Shown here: positions 32,641 to 41,954 of the stretch, piece by piece
Position numbering within the stretch: the first letter of the stretch is position 1
Layout: every line of letters begins with the position of its first letter
Assembly: GCF_900078755.1 (NCBI RefSeq)
Contig: NZ_FKIH01000004.1
Length of the DNA stretch: 64,000 nt
Source: Ichthyocystis sparus
Lineage (GTDB): Bacteria > Pseudomonadota > Gammaproteobacteria > Burkholderiales > 2013Ark19i
Strand: one strand, 5' to 3'
Notes under the pieces: model-generated
What the model was told of the DNA's origin: nothing
What the model saw: the letters and a program-made list of their open reading frames with translations, nothing else
The model's database searches: none
Position numbers and translations under genes: made by a program

Positions 32641-34079
32641 TCTTTTATTCCTACTAGGGTTTTCTTAACATATGGCATAAACAAATACGCAGGGAAACAC
32701 AGCAAAAAAGTAAAGAAGAAGTAAACACTGTAACCCATTATCTCTGCGTAAGCTCCACCAAACCATCCAGATATAGACTTAGAGAAAGAAAAAATTGACG
32801 CAAGAATAGCGTACTCAGATGAAGCGTGCTCTTTTCTAGTTATTTTCATAAGGTATGTTAGAAATACTGAAGCTCCTAGCCCCCCCGTAAATGAATCGGT
32901 AATACTTGATATATATATAGCTATTCTGGCATACGATGACACCGGTTCTCCAGGAATGTGGGGTAGTGCTATATGAGCAGCAATGCTGTAAAGAAGGTTA
33001 GCAAGCGACGGTATTATTCCCAGTATCCACAACGATTTCATCATGCTGTTACGATCTATATACCACCCACCAACTATTCCTCCAATTATTGAGAGCAAAA
33101 TGCCAAGATTGACCGAAAAAAGTCCAATCTCCTGTCTGGAGAAACCTGCATCCATCCAAAAAGGTTTAACCATGAACCCAGATGCAGATTCACCAATTCT
33201 ATAGAGCAAAATAAAGGCAATGGCACCCGTAATCCCAGGCCTTTTTAGTAATCCAAGTAAGGTTCCAAATGCAGGGCCAAGTTGTGAATAGCTCAAAGAC
33301 GAAATGTTTCTGGATACGGAATATACCCCTATAGTTACTAGAACTACAGGAGTTAGGTTTAACAGAGCAGATTTTATTGGAATTAACCTGCTTATAGCCG
33401 GCCATAGGAGTCCAATTAATGAAATTATGAGTCCAAGCAAAATAATAGGATGATCCATAAGAACTTTAAATTCCTGTCTAATGGTCATTTCTTTTTTTAT
33501 GCTTTTTTGTATTTTAAATTTAGATACAAATAGAGGGAAACAGGAATTTATCCATAATGCTATACCGCTAATAGCAAATGTCTTCCCCCACCCTAGTTTG
33601 CCACTTAGCACAAGTATCATTCCAGCACATATCAGACCGGCACGGTATGCAGCAGCCCTTACCGCATTTACCCGTCCCAACTGTGTGGCGTCACTTATCA
33701 AGATGGTTAAGCCGTCAATTGCAGAATCATTAGTTGCAGAGCATAAAGCATATACGCAAAGTATTGCCCAAGACACGGGAGAGAGGTTGGTGGTATGAAA
33801 AGACATGAATACAAAACATGCACCCATAGTTAGGTTTGTGCCAAATATCCACCACTTGTGATGGGACACAAAATCTATTATTGGTGCCCATAAGAACTTA
33901 AGTGACCATGCTAGTCCTAGTAAAGAAAGAGTGCCTACACCTGCAAGCGACATTTGATTGGAACGCATCCAAAGCGGGAAAAGATCAAAAAATAGTCCAT
34001 AAGGGAACCCTTCGATAAAGTACAGTATTCCTGTCCATAACAGTACATTTGTAGTAGACAATTTACTAGGTTCCAACAT
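32622..34079 (-). CDS. ampG: AmpG-like MFS permease
   Basis: A 485-residue major facilitator protein of the AmpG/PAT group, which imports GlcNAc-anhydro-muropeptides for cell-wall recycling. The N-terminus LYFIEGFPYGLFFDLFPLWM, LGLAWSLKFLWAPIIDF and ATNDSAIDGLTI fit AmpG, with about 12-14 helices. AGGGGA lies just upstream of the ATG. Two lytic-enzyme-related genes in the window (the Slt-like transglycosylase and mrdA) fit a wall-recycling role. The substrate is inferred from the family. Confidence 0.85.
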   Translation of the reverse strand: MLEPSKLSTTNVLLWTGILYFIEGFPYGLFFDLFPLWMRSNQMSLAGVGTLSLLGLAWSLKFLWAPIIDFVSHHKWWIFGTNLTMGACFVFMSFHTTNLSPVSWAILCVYALCSATNDSAIDGLTILISDATQLGRVNAVRAAAYRAGLICAGMILVLSGKLGWGKTFAISGIALWINSCFPLFVSKFKIQKSIKKEMTIRQEFKVLMDHPIILLGLIISLIGLLWPAISRLIPIKSALLNLTPVVLVTIGVYSVSRNISSLSYSQLGPAFGTLLGLLKRPGITGAIAFILLYRIGESASGFMVKPFWMDAGFSRQEIGLFSVNLGILLSIIGGIVGGWYIDRNSMMKSLWILGIIPSLANLLYSIAAHIALPHIPGEPVSSYARIAIYISSITDSFTGGLGASVFLTYLMKITRKEHASSEYAILASIFSFSKSISGWFGGAYAEIMGYSVYFFFTFLLCFPAYLFMPYVKKTLVGIKDHGNSS

Positions 34080-34085
34080 ATTCCC

Positions 34086-34307
34086 CTAACTTGATTCATC
34101 GCCGCGCATCCTACTTATATCTTTCTGTATGTAGTAGTATGAGTTTTGATGACACTCAGACATAGAATTCTTCTTTGCTACATCGAAGTCCTGTAATTTG
34201 TTCCACCAAGTATCGAAGTTTCTTTTTTGCTCTTTTTCCAACATACTATCTTTTTCCTTAATACTGTTCAAGAAAACAGTGATATCCGATTGATACAAGG
34301 ATGGCAT
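34086..34307 (-). CDS. DUF3460-family small protein
   Basis: 73 residues with the pattern YQSDITVFLNSIKEKDSMLEKEQ, a Trp in DTWWNK and a closing YYYIQ, which matches DUF3460, a short family known from Betaproteobacteria. AAGGGG lies six bases before the ATG. It lies 6 bp before the ampG start and 18 bp behind spoT, so it is probably cotranscribed with both. The function is unknown. It supports the betaproteobacterial placement. Confidence 0.72.
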   Translation of the reverse strand: MPSLYQSDITVFLNSIKEKDSMLEKEQKRNFDTWWNKLQDFDVAKKNSMSECHQNSYYYIQKDISRMRGDESS

Positions 34308-34325
34308 CTTAATTCCCCTTTGGCC

Positions 34326-36497
34326 TTAACTGTGCTCAGATTTTACGGTACGCCAAATCTTCAATGTTTCAGGAACCAAGCGAATTTTTCTGAATATGTC
34401 AGCTAAATGCTTACGCCCAGAAACACTAAGAGAAAGACATATTACAACCCTGTCTTTATCATCATACTCTTCCATGTTTGCGCTTATTATGTCTGATCCG
34501 GTTTCTGCAATCTTAGATGTTATCTTAGCTAAAACTCCTCTGCGATTTTGAATTATTGCTACCATAGAGGCGGAAAACATCTTGTTCTTGGTGTTTCCCC
34601 ATTCTATATCTATAGTTCGTGCTCGTTTGTTACTGATTTGCTTCTTTGCTACTTGGCAGCCACACATGTGTATAGTTAAACCTTGGCCACTTCCTACTAT
34701 GCCTATGATTGTATCACCCGGTATTGGCTGACAGCAATCAGCAGTCCTTATTGCTATATCTCCACTGTACGGCATCGCAGATTGTTCATGTAGTTCATTT
34801 TTTCCAAGAATTCCCTCTCCAACTATGGATCTTGCAACTATTGCTGACGAGATCTTTCCTATGCCAATATCTGCGAATACACTTTCCTTGGATGAATAAC
34901 CACTACGTCGGAAATAATCTTCCCAATTTTTGTCAGTTATGTCTTTTGACAGTGACATTTCTAACATGCTAAATGATCTGGCAAGTATGCGTTCTCCTAG
35001 GGTTAATGATTCATCATATTGACGCTTTTTGAGAAAATTTCTAATAGCTAAACGAGCACGTGCTGAGCGTACGTTGCTTAGCCAAGATATCTTTGGATTA
35101 GGTACGTCACCTAAAATAATCTCAACCATATCCCCACTCTTAAGTTCTGTTTTTAGCGAAGATCCAATGCCATTTATTTTTGAGCCCACTGCCCTGTTAC
35201 CAACATTTGTGTGTATATTATATGCAAAATCAATGCTTGTAGATCCTTTAGGGAGAGTTTTTATCTCTCCTTTGGGGGTGAACACATAAACTTCATCTGG
35301 AAAAAGATCAACCTTGACATATTCCAGGAATTCTTGAGCGCTATTTGATGATCGTTGCATTTCCAGTAACGACTGAATCCAGCTGTGAGTTTTTTTCTGG
35401 AGTTCTGTAAGTTCGATAGGCTTACTCTTATATAACCAGTGAGCAGCAAGTCCTGATTCAGCAACATTTTGCATGTCATGGGTGCGTATTTGAATTTCTA
35501 CAGGACTGCCGTGGGGACCCATGACAGATGTATGTAGAGATTGATAGCCATTATTTTTAGGTAATGCTATATAGTCTTTAAATTGCCCTGGAAATGGCCG
35601 AAATAAGGAATGAATTTCTCCCAAGCACAGGTAGCAATCGCTTACGGAATGTACAACAACACGTACTCCAACTATGTCATTTACTTGAGAAAAAGAAAGA
35701 CCATTTACTTTCATCTTGTTGTAAATACTGTAAGGGTCTTTCTCTCTACCGTTAACACAATGAGGGATTTGAGATTGATTAAGCCTCTCTGTGATTCTGT
35801 CGACTATCTTATCTATAATTTCACTCTGATGACTTAGGGAGATATTAACGGCCTTGCTGATAATATCTGATCGCCATGGGTGTATAAATCGAAAAGATAT
35901 TACCTGTAACTCTTGAAATACATCATTTAATCCTAATCTATGCGCTATTGGTGCATAAATTTCCATCGTTTCCTGTGCTATAGACTTTATTTTTAGCGGA
36001 GGCATAGCCGATAATGTCCGCATGTTGTGTAGCCTGTCAGCTAGCTTAATCATTATTACACGAATGTCCCTCGCCATAGCCAAAAGCATTTTGCTGAAAC
36101 TTTCTGCTTTTTTGTCTTTTGTGGTCATGGTAATTCTAGTGATTTTAGAGACCCCATCCACCAATTCAGCAACGCTATTACCAAAAAGTGACTCTATTTG
36201 CTCGAATGTGACCCCAGTGTCCTCTATGACGTCATGGAGTATAGCGGCCGCTATAGCTTGGTGATCTAGCCTCCACCGGCACAATATTTCTGCCACTGCA
36301 ACGGGGTGAGTGACGTAGGGCTCCCCACTTTTTCTTTTTTGATTTTTATGAGCGTTATAGCTATACCTAAAGGCTCTTAGTACAAAATTCCTTTCATTAT
36401 TGTTTAGGTATTCTGATAACTTTTCGGACAGATTACGGAATATCCCATCTTGTTCGTACCCTAAGTGCCTGTCAGAACCAGAGTTTTTTTCAGCCAT
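34326..36497 (-). CDS. spoT: Bifunctional (p)ppGpp synthase/hydrolase
   Basis: Controls the stringent-response alarmone. The 723 residues show an N-terminal HD hydrolase domain (HPVAVAEILC, HDVIEDTG, LADRLHNMRTL), the synthetase domain (DPYSIYNKM, VNDIVGVRV, KDYIALPKNNGYQSLHT, EIQIRTHDM), a TGS domain (VYVFTPKGEIKTLPKGSTSIDFAY) and a C-terminal ACT domain. Both active sites look complete, so it is a SpoT/Rel type rather than a synthetase-only RelA. It follows rpoZ by 12 bp in the conserved gmk-rpoZ-spoT operon. Confidence 0.96.
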   Translation of the reverse strand: MAEKNSGSDRHLGYEQDGIFRNLSEKLSEYLNNNERNFVLRAFRYSYNAHKNQKRKSGEPYVTHPVAVAEILCRWRLDHQAIAAAILHDVIEDTGVTFEQIESLFGNSVAELVDGVSKITRITMTTKDKKAESFSKMLLAMARDIRVIMIKLADRLHNMRTLSAMPPLKIKSIAQETMEIYAPIAHRLGLNDVFQELQVISFRFIHPWRSDIISKAVNISLSHQSEIIDKIVDRITERLNQSQIPHCVNGREKDPYSIYNKMKVNGLSFSQVNDIVGVRVVVHSVSDCYLCLGEIHSLFRPFPGQFKDYIALPKNNGYQSLHTSVMGPHGSPVEIQIRTHDMQNVAESGLAAHWLYKSKPIELTELQKKTHSWIQSLLEMQRSSNSAQEFLEYVKVDLFPDEVYVFTPKGEIKTLPKGSTSIDFAYNIHTNVGNRAVGSKINGIGSSLKTELKSGDMVEIILGDVPNPKISWLSNVRSARARLAIRNFLKKRQYDESLTLGERILARSFSMLEMSLSKDITDKNWEDYFRRSGYSSKESVFADIGIGKISSAIVARSIVGEGILGKNELHEQSAMPYSGDIAIRTADCCQPIPGDTIIGIVGSGQGLTIHMCGCQVAKKQISNKRARTIDIEWGNTKNKMFSASMVAIIQNRRGVLAKITSKIAETGSDIISANMEEYDDKDRVVICLSLSVSGRKHLADIFRKIRLVPETLKIWRTVKSEHS

Positions 36498-36509
36498 TCC
36501 ATGACTTGC

Positions 36510-36719
36510 CTAAATGTTAGAATATTTGTTTTTCAATATGGTTTCGTCAACTAATCCCGCCGCTATCTCTCTAAGAGCAGTAACTTCAGGCTTATTCTTA
36601 GAATTAATTAGAGGCTCTGCACCTTGAGCAAGCTGCCTAGCTCTGGCAACAGCAACGAGCGTTACAACAAAACGGTTGGGAATTCTCTTTAGGCAATCTT
36701 CTATAGTTACCCGTGCCAT
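36510..36719 (-). CDS. rpoZ: RNA polymerase omega subunit
   Basis: The small subunit that helps assemble RNA polymerase and forms part of a ppGpp site. The 69 residues start MARVTIEDCLKRIPNRFVVTLVAVARARQLA, matching the family, with KPEVTALREIAAG. AGGAGG lies just upstream of the ATG. It sits between gmk and spoT, linking the alarmone producer and target in one operon. Confidence 0.96.
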   Translation of the reverse strand: MARVTIEDCLKRIPNRFVVTLVAVARARQLAQGAEPLINSKNKPEVTALREIAAGLVDETILKNKYSNI

Positions 36720-36727
36720 ATATCCTC

Positions 36728-37357
36728 CTAAGGTAGATCTTTTAACATTTCTAGAATATCACGTCTTCTTTGACGTGAAGTTAACCTAGCAGACATGATG
36801 ATCGCCCTAAGTTCTTCAATAGCACGATCAAAGTCATCGTTTATTATAACGTAATCGGATGATAAGGCCCAGAACATTTCCTTTTTTGCATTAACTAACC
36901 TAAGATCTATTGAATCATTCGAGTCAGTTGCCCGGTTAGCAAGTCTCTCTTTTAGGGTCCTCCAGCATGGAGGAAGTATGAATATACTTACAGACTCACT
37001 GATTTTTTCTCTGATTTGACTAGCTCCTTGGTGATCAATCTCCAAAATAACATCTTTTTCTCTAATGGTATTTTCTAGCCATTTTCTGGATGTTCCATAT
37101 AAATTACCGTGGACTTCAGCCCACTCTATAAATTCACTTTCCTTTACCATCATATCGAATTGTTCTTCCGATACGAAGTGATAGTCGCGGTCATTGACCT
37201 CCTGACCACGTTGTTTTCTAGTGGTAAACGAGATTGACAAATCTATGTTAGGGTCAGATTTTAATATGTTGCCTACCAATGATGTTTTGCCAGTGCCTGA
37301 GGCCCCACTTATTAAGAACAGGCACTTTTTGCTATCCACATTAGTTCTATTCGACAT
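36728..37357 (-). CDS. gmk: Guanylate kinase
   Basis: Phosphorylates GMP to GDP. The P-loop SGASGTGKTSL lies near residue 17, followed by the GMP-binding SFTTRKQRGQEVNDRDYHFVS and LEIDHQGASQIRE. The 209 residues are normal. The start overlaps the yicC stop by 11 bp, and rpoZ follows 8 bp later. Confidence 0.96.
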   Translation of the reverse strand: MSNRTNVDSKKCLFLISGASGTGKTSLVGNILKSDPNIDLSISFTTRKQRGQEVNDRDYHFVSEEQFDMMVKESEFIEWAEVHGNLYGTSRKWLENTIREKDVILEIDHQGASQIREKISESVSIFILPPCWRTLKERLANRATDSNDSIDLRLVNAKKEMFWALSSDYVIINDDFDRAIEELRAIIMSARLTSRQRRRDILEMLKDLP

Positions 37358-38225
37358 TTTGTGCTTGTTCCTTCATCTTTTCTATTATTACCTTAATGTC
37401 TATTGCAATGATGGCTGTATTGCCAGTTAATGACTTTGATAGCAAAGTATTAGCCTCCCGTCCCATTTCCTGTATGAAAAATTCCACCTTTTTTCCCACA
37501 GATTTGGGTGGATTCCCAATTATCTCAGTAAGAACCATTATATGAGATGTGAGACGTCCAATTTCCTCATCTACATCAAATTTTGCAAGCCAATTTGAAA
37601 TAATGTAGTTTTCTTGTTCTGTTTTGATGATATTTATTTCAGGGTCTATGTTGAGATCCTTCCAATGTCCGAGTAATTTCCTATGGGAACTTTCTAACTC
37701 TTTCCTAAGTAAGGAAGATAGATCCATAAGTTTCTTAGATAAATCCATGCACGACGCGTATAGAAAGGAAGAAATACCTTTTCCCTCCTCCTGCCTACTT
37801 TCATCAAGACTATCCAAAGCCACGCCAAAGCAATCGAGTATTTCTTGTTGGTACTGATTTACATTTTTTTGCCTAGAGTGCCATTCTTTTACTACCCACT
37901 CTATCGAAGGTGATTGAATATCGGGAATGTTTTTTTTGATTAAACTGTACTTTGTTTGTATCGCCGATAACGATGAATTGGTATCCTTAATGTGTTGCTG
38001 TGTAGAACATAAATCCCATATGCAGTGAGCTCGTATTTCTACCTTGCCTCGACTCAATTTAGCCTTTGCCATCTTACGCATTTCTGGCTCCAAATGCTGA
38101 AGCTCTTCCGGTAATTTGAAATGGATATCAAGCGTTCGGCTATTAACGCTCTTTAAAGCTAATTCTATGGTGGTATGGCTGGTATTGATGGTTGCATTGC
38201 CATAGCCTGTCATACTTTTAATCAT
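37347..38225 (-). CDS. yicC: YicC-family endoribonuclease-like protein
   Basis: A 292-residue protein of the YicC/YloC family, described as an endoribonuclease that affects small-RNA turnover in E. coli. The N-terminal MIKSMTGYGNA and KSVNSRTLDIHFKLP and the C-terminal GKKVEFFIQEMGREANTLLSKS are diagnostic. It heads a yicC-gmk-rpoZ-spoT transcript and is divergent from the Ser/Thr kinase gene. Confidence 0.93.
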   Translation of the reverse strand: MIKSMTGYGNATINTSHTTIELALKSVNSRTLDIHFKLPEELQHLEPEMRKMAKAKLSRGKVEIRAHCIWDLCSTQQHIKDTNSSLSAIQTKYSLIKKNIPDIQSPSIEWVVKEWHSRQKNVNQYQQEILDCFGVALDSLDESRQEEGKGISSFLYASCMDLSKKLMDLSSLLRKELESSHRKLLGHWKDLNIDPEINIIKTEQENYIISNWLAKFDVDEEIGRLTSHIMVLTEIIGNPPKSVGKKVEFFIQEMGREANTLLSKSLTGNTAIIAIDIKVIIEKMKEQAQNVE

Positions 38226-38264
38226 ACTTTTTCACTAATTAACTAGTCGGTTTACTACCAAAAC

Positions 38265-39224
38265 ATGCGAAAGCAAAATAATAATCCCCTACCAGAACAT
38301 TACCAACTGCTTGAATATACGATACTTAAGGTTTTGTCTACGGGAGGGTTCTCAATCGTATATTTAGCCAAAGACAAACGTGGTTCTCTTGTGGTCATTA
38401 AGGAGTATGTTCCTGCTAATTTTTCTTATCGTCAAGATGATGGAAGCCAAATTATGATGATAGGAGGAAAAGAGCGATCATTCAAATATGGCATGAGCTG
38501 TTTTTTTCAGGAAGGACAGGCCCTATCTAAGCTATCCCATCCTAATATAGTTCGTATATTAAACTTCTTTCGTGCTAACGGAACTGTATATTTGGTACTA
38601 CGTTACGAAGAGGGACAGACTCTGCATGGCTATATAAAGTCAAAAGGATCACGTGACTACAATAATTTTTCAGAAAAAGTATTACTCAAGATTTTTATAC
38701 ATGTTTTATCTGGATTGAGGAAGATTCACTCTTGTCGTTTTCTTCACTTGGATGTTAAGCCGGCTAATATTTATCTTCGCAAGGATTTTGTGCCGGTATT
38801 GATAGATTTTGGATCGGCCAGGCAGGTTTTCTCTGCAATGCCTCCTAATCCTAATGCCGGTATTCCTATGTATACCCATGGTTATTCTGCTCCAGAACAG
38901 TACAAAAAATCAGGTTTTTTGGGGCCATGGAGCGATTTTTATGCCTTGGGTGCTTCGTTATATGCCTGCATGGCACGAAAAGCCCCCCAATCTGCCTATG
39001 AACGACTAAAAGTTGATAGGTTAGTGCCTGCAAAGATGCTTTTTAAGGGATTATACAGCAGTGATTTGCTTGAGTTAGTTGATCTTTGTTTGTCGCTTGA
39101 TGTATCCAAACGTCCTGGATCAGGATATGAGATTCAATCTGCTCTAATATCTATATTTAACTCTTGTGGGAAGATTTTGTATTGTGAAAAAAGGGTTAAT
39201 TCAGGCGTTTTACTCGTAGATTAA
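38265..39224 (+). CDS. Eukaryotic-type Ser/Thr protein kinase
   Basis: A 319-residue cytoplasmic kinase with no membrane segment. The kinase motifs are complete: the glycine loop STGGFSIVYLA, the VAIK-like Lys in LVVIKEYVP, the catalytic loop HLDVKPANIYL and the DFG motif in LIDFGSARQ, then YSAPEQY before the activation-segment end. The activation region MPPNPNAGIPMYTHGYSAPEQ is typical of the bacterial kinases paired with PP2C phosphatases. The phosphatase follows 16 bp later. In many Burkholderiales the same pair lies between yicC and rph-rdgB. Targets are unknown. Confidence 0.93.
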   Translation: MRKQNNNPLPEHYQLLEYTILKVLSTGGFSIVYLAKDKRGSLVVIKEYVPANFSYRQDDGSQIMMIGGKERSFKYGMSCFFQEGQALSKLSHPNIVRILNFFRANGTVYLVLRYEEGQTLHGYIKSKGSRDYNNFSEKVLLKIFIHVLSGLRKIHSCRFLHLDVKPANIYLRKDFVPVLIDFGSARQVFSAMPPNPNAGIPMYTHGYSAPEQYKKSGFLGPWSDFYALGASLYACMARKAPQSAYERLKVDRLVPAKMLFKGLYSSDLLELVDLCLSLDVSKRPGSGYEIQSALISIFNSCGKILYCEKRVNSGVLLVD

Positions 39225-39240
39225 GAATTAGAGGGAAATC

Positions 39241-40119
39241 ATGGGTTTTTCTATTTTTCATGAAGCCAGAGTCGGTGGTCGTGCCAAAAATGAAGATTTT
39301 TGTGACTATACTTACACAGACAAGTCACTATTCATGGTGTTGGCTGACGGTATGGGCGGTCACCTCTACGGGGAAATAGCATCACGCCTAGTTGTTACTC
39401 ACATGATAGATTGTCATCTTAATGCAGCCAAGCCGATTATAGAGGACCACTACAGCTTTTTAAGTGAAACGTGTAAAAGTGCTAATAGGGTTATTTTGGA
39501 ATATGCATCAATTAATGGCCTATTAGAAATTCCTAGAACCACCGTGGTAGCTTGTCTAATTCAAAATGGTATGTTGTACCATGCACACCTTGGTGATTCT
39601 CGTTTGTATGTTTTAGGTAAAGACGGAGAGCTTAAACGACGAACAAAGGATCATACTAGGATCCAGTATTTAATGGATCATATGGAAATTTCTGTAAATG
39701 AAGTTTTGTTTCACCCTGACAGGAACAAGGTGTATAACTGTCTGGGGTTGTTTAACCCTTCTATTCCATCTTTGGAAGAGTTACCGTTGTCTCATGGGGA
39801 TATTGTTATTCTGTGCTCAGATGGGTTGTGGAATTATGTGACAGAACAGGAAATGTGGGGGTATACGTCTGTACCGCCATTATCAATTATGGGCAGCAAT
39901 CTTATGGATTTGGCAGAAAGCAGAGGAGGAGTTAACCGAGATAATTTAACTTTGATGGCTCTTTTGTGGTCTCATATAGACATATCTTGCTTACCTGATG
40001 TAGATACCGTTTTGTCTGGATATGCGACCCAGAAAAACTTTTGTTGTGAAGAAGTATTAGAGAATTTCGAAGATAGTGTGTTCGACGAACTGGAAGACGA
40101 AATTATGTTGGAATTGTAG
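39241..40119 (+). CDS. PP2C-type Ser/Thr phosphatase
   Basis: A 292-residue PPM/PP2C phosphatase, presumed to reverse the kinase encoded just upstream. The metal-binding motifs are present: NEDF near residue 18, VLADGMGGHLYGEIAS, HLGDSRLYVL, LCSDGLWNYV and a late RDNLTLM. AGGGAAATC precedes the ATG. The extra C-terminal ~40 residues are acidic. A 63-bp gap separates it from rdgB; rph, often found there, is absent. Confidence 0.93.
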   Translation: MGFSIFHEARVGGRAKNEDFCDYTYTDKSLFMVLADGMGGHLYGEIASRLVVTHMIDCHLNAAKPIIEDHYSFLSETCKSANRVILEYASINGLLEIPRTTVVACLIQNGMLYHAHLGDSRLYVLGKDGELKRRTKDHTRIQYLMDHMEISVNEVLFHPDRNKVYNCLGLFNPSIPSLEELPLSHGDIVILCSDGLWNYVTEQEMWGYTSVPPLSIMGSNLMDLAESRGGVNRDNLTLMALLWSHIDISCLPDVDTVLSGYATQKNFCCEEVLENFEDSVFDELEDEIMLEL

Positions 40120-40182
40120 ACAATTTCACCTAACTGTAGACAACATAACTGCTATTTTAAATATTTCTACTGCGGAGTTAGT

Positions 40183-40779
40183 GTGAAAGAAATAGTTATT
40201 GCCACTAATAATAATCATAAATTTTCCGAAATAGTTAGCATTACCCAGGATTGGGGAGTTAATTGTTTGTCACTAAATGATTTTACTTGTTCTTTTAGCT
40301 ATGATGAACCATACTTTTCCTTCATGGAAAATGCCTTACATAAGGCTAGAGAAGTATCAAAGCTAGTATCACTTCCTGTTCTTGCTGATGACTCAGGTAT
40401 ATGTGTTGATGCGCTTAATGGTAAGCCAGGTGTTTTTTCATCAAGGTATAGCGAAGACGGGACTGATGAGTCTAATAGGAGAAAACTTCTATCCGCTCTA
40501 CATGGCATCTCTAATCGACAAGCAACTTTTATATGTGTGATGGTGTTAATCAGATCCTATAGCGATCTGTGTCCATTAGTATCCTATGGCTTCTGGTCGG
40601 GGTGTATTACTCTTGAAGAGGTGGGGGAGACGGGGTTTGGTTATGACCGTATTTTTCTTCCATTGGGATGTAAGCAAACAGCTGCTGAAATGCCTCCATC
40701 CAGTAAAAGAGACCTTAGCCACAGGGCTCAAGCTATTAGGAAGATGAGAGAGGAAATACTGCGATGTCCTTGGGGGTGA
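40183..40779 (+). CDS. rdgB: dITP/XTP pyrophosphatase (house-cleaning)
   Basis: Removes non-canonical purine nucleotides such as dITP and XTP. The 198 residues show IATNNNHKFSEI at the N-terminus, VLADDSGICVDALNGKPGVFSSRYS with the catalytic Asp, GFGYDRIFLP and the C-terminal SHRAQAI. The start is the GTG at 40183. The end overlaps hemW by 16 bp. Confidence 0.95.
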   Translation: MKEIVIATNNNHKFSEIVSITQDWGVNCLSLNDFTCSFSYDEPYFSFMENALHKAREVSKLVSLPVLADDSGICVDALNGKPGVFSSRYSEDGTDESNRRKLLSALHGISNRQATFICVMVLIRSYSDLCPLVSYGFWSGCITLEEVGETGFGYDRIFLPLGCKQTAAEMPPSSKRDLSHRAQAIRKMREEILRCPWG

Positions 40780-41954
40780 ATTTTACTTCTGGTTTACGGA
40801 GAGTTGTTCTTCCTCTAAGCTTGTATATTCACTTTCCGTGGTGTGTGCGCAAGTGCCCGTATTGTGATTTTAATTCCCATACTTTGCAGACGATTTTACC
40901 TGAAGATGAGTACATAGATTCTTTGGTTAGGGATTTGGAGTTTGCGCTGCCAACTATATGGGGCAGACCAATTAGGTCTATTTTTATGGGAGGTGGTACG
41001 CCTAGTTTGTTTTCTTATAAGGCTATATCGCGGTTACTGTCAGAAATTCGTGCGCGTGTTTTTTTGTTTCCAGGAATAGAAATTACTATGGAGGCGAATC
41101 CAGGAGTGTTGCTTCCTGACCATCTAGATGGGTATCGTTATGCGGGCGTAACACGTATTTCACTTGGAGTTCAAAGTTTTTCTGAGAGCTTACTACATGC
41201 CATTGGACGCATACACAGTGTGCACGATATAGAAAAGAATTTGTATGCTTTATCAGATTCTTCCTTTACATATAATGTTGATCTCATGTACGGATTGCCA
41301 GGTCAGACGGTTGATGAAGCAATGTTGGATCTTAAACGAGCCTTAAGTTTTGAGCCAGATCATTTATCTTTGTATAACCTAACATTGGAACCTGGGACCA
41401 AATTTGGAATTCGTCCGCCAATTAATATTCCATCTTTGGATGTATGTGCAGTTATGCAAGACAACTTATGCGCCATTTTGGCAGATAGTGGTTATGATAG
41501 GTATGAGATATCTGCATTTTCTTTGCCAAATTTACAATGTCAACATAACTTAAACTATTGGACATACGGGGATTACATTGGTATAGGAGCCGGAGCTCAT
41601 TCCAAGTTGACTTGCCATCAGAAAGTTGTTCGTCAAGCTCGTGTTAATAGTCCCAAAAGGTTTATGGACGGTTCTGGTTCAGAGCGTGTATTGTCATACG
41701 ATGCAGAAGTTTTGTTCAAAGATCGTCCCTTTGAATTTTTCATGAATGGACTTCGCCTAAAGGACGGTATAACTTGGAGTGTTTATGAAGAAAGAACGGG
41801 CTTGAGTCGTATGACTGTTTTGTCAAAAGTGGATGAATTGGTGAATAAGGGTTTGCTAGTTAGGGATGTATTGGGTACTAGGACTACATCACTTGGATGG
41901 GATTTTTTAAATGATATTTTAATGGCTTTTATGCCTATGGAGAAGACAGGATAA
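40764..41954 (+). CDS. hemW: Heme chaperone HemW (radical SAM)
   Basis: A radical-SAM protein related to HemN that carries heme to respiratory enzymes. The cluster motif CVRKCPYCDF is followed directly by a non-Cys, as in HemW, which lacks the fourth Cys of HemN's CxxxCxxCxC. SIFMGGGTPS, MEANPG and the VDLMYGLPGQT stretch follow. The 396 residues are normal. GAGG lies ten bases before the ATG. The stop overlaps the hemE start by one base. Confidence 0.93.
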   Translation: MSLGVNFTSGLRRVVLPLSLYIHFPWCVRKCPYCDFNSHTLQTILPEDEYIDSLVRDLEFALPTIWGRPIRSIFMGGGTPSLFSYKAISRLLSEIRARVFLFPGIEITMEANPGVLLPDHLDGYRYAGVTRISLGVQSFSESLLHAIGRIHSVHDIEKNLYALSDSSFTYNVDLMYGLPGQTVDEAMLDLKRALSFEPDHLSLYNLTLEPGTKFGIRPPINIPSLDVCAVMQDNLCAILADSGYDRYEISAFSLPNLQCQHNLNYWTYGDYIGIGAGAHSKLTCHQKVVRQARVNSPKRFMDGSGSERVLSYDAEVLFKDRPFEFFMNGLRLKDGITWSVYEERTGLSRMTVLSKVDELVNKGLLVRDVLGTRTTSLGWDFLNDILMAFMPMEKTG

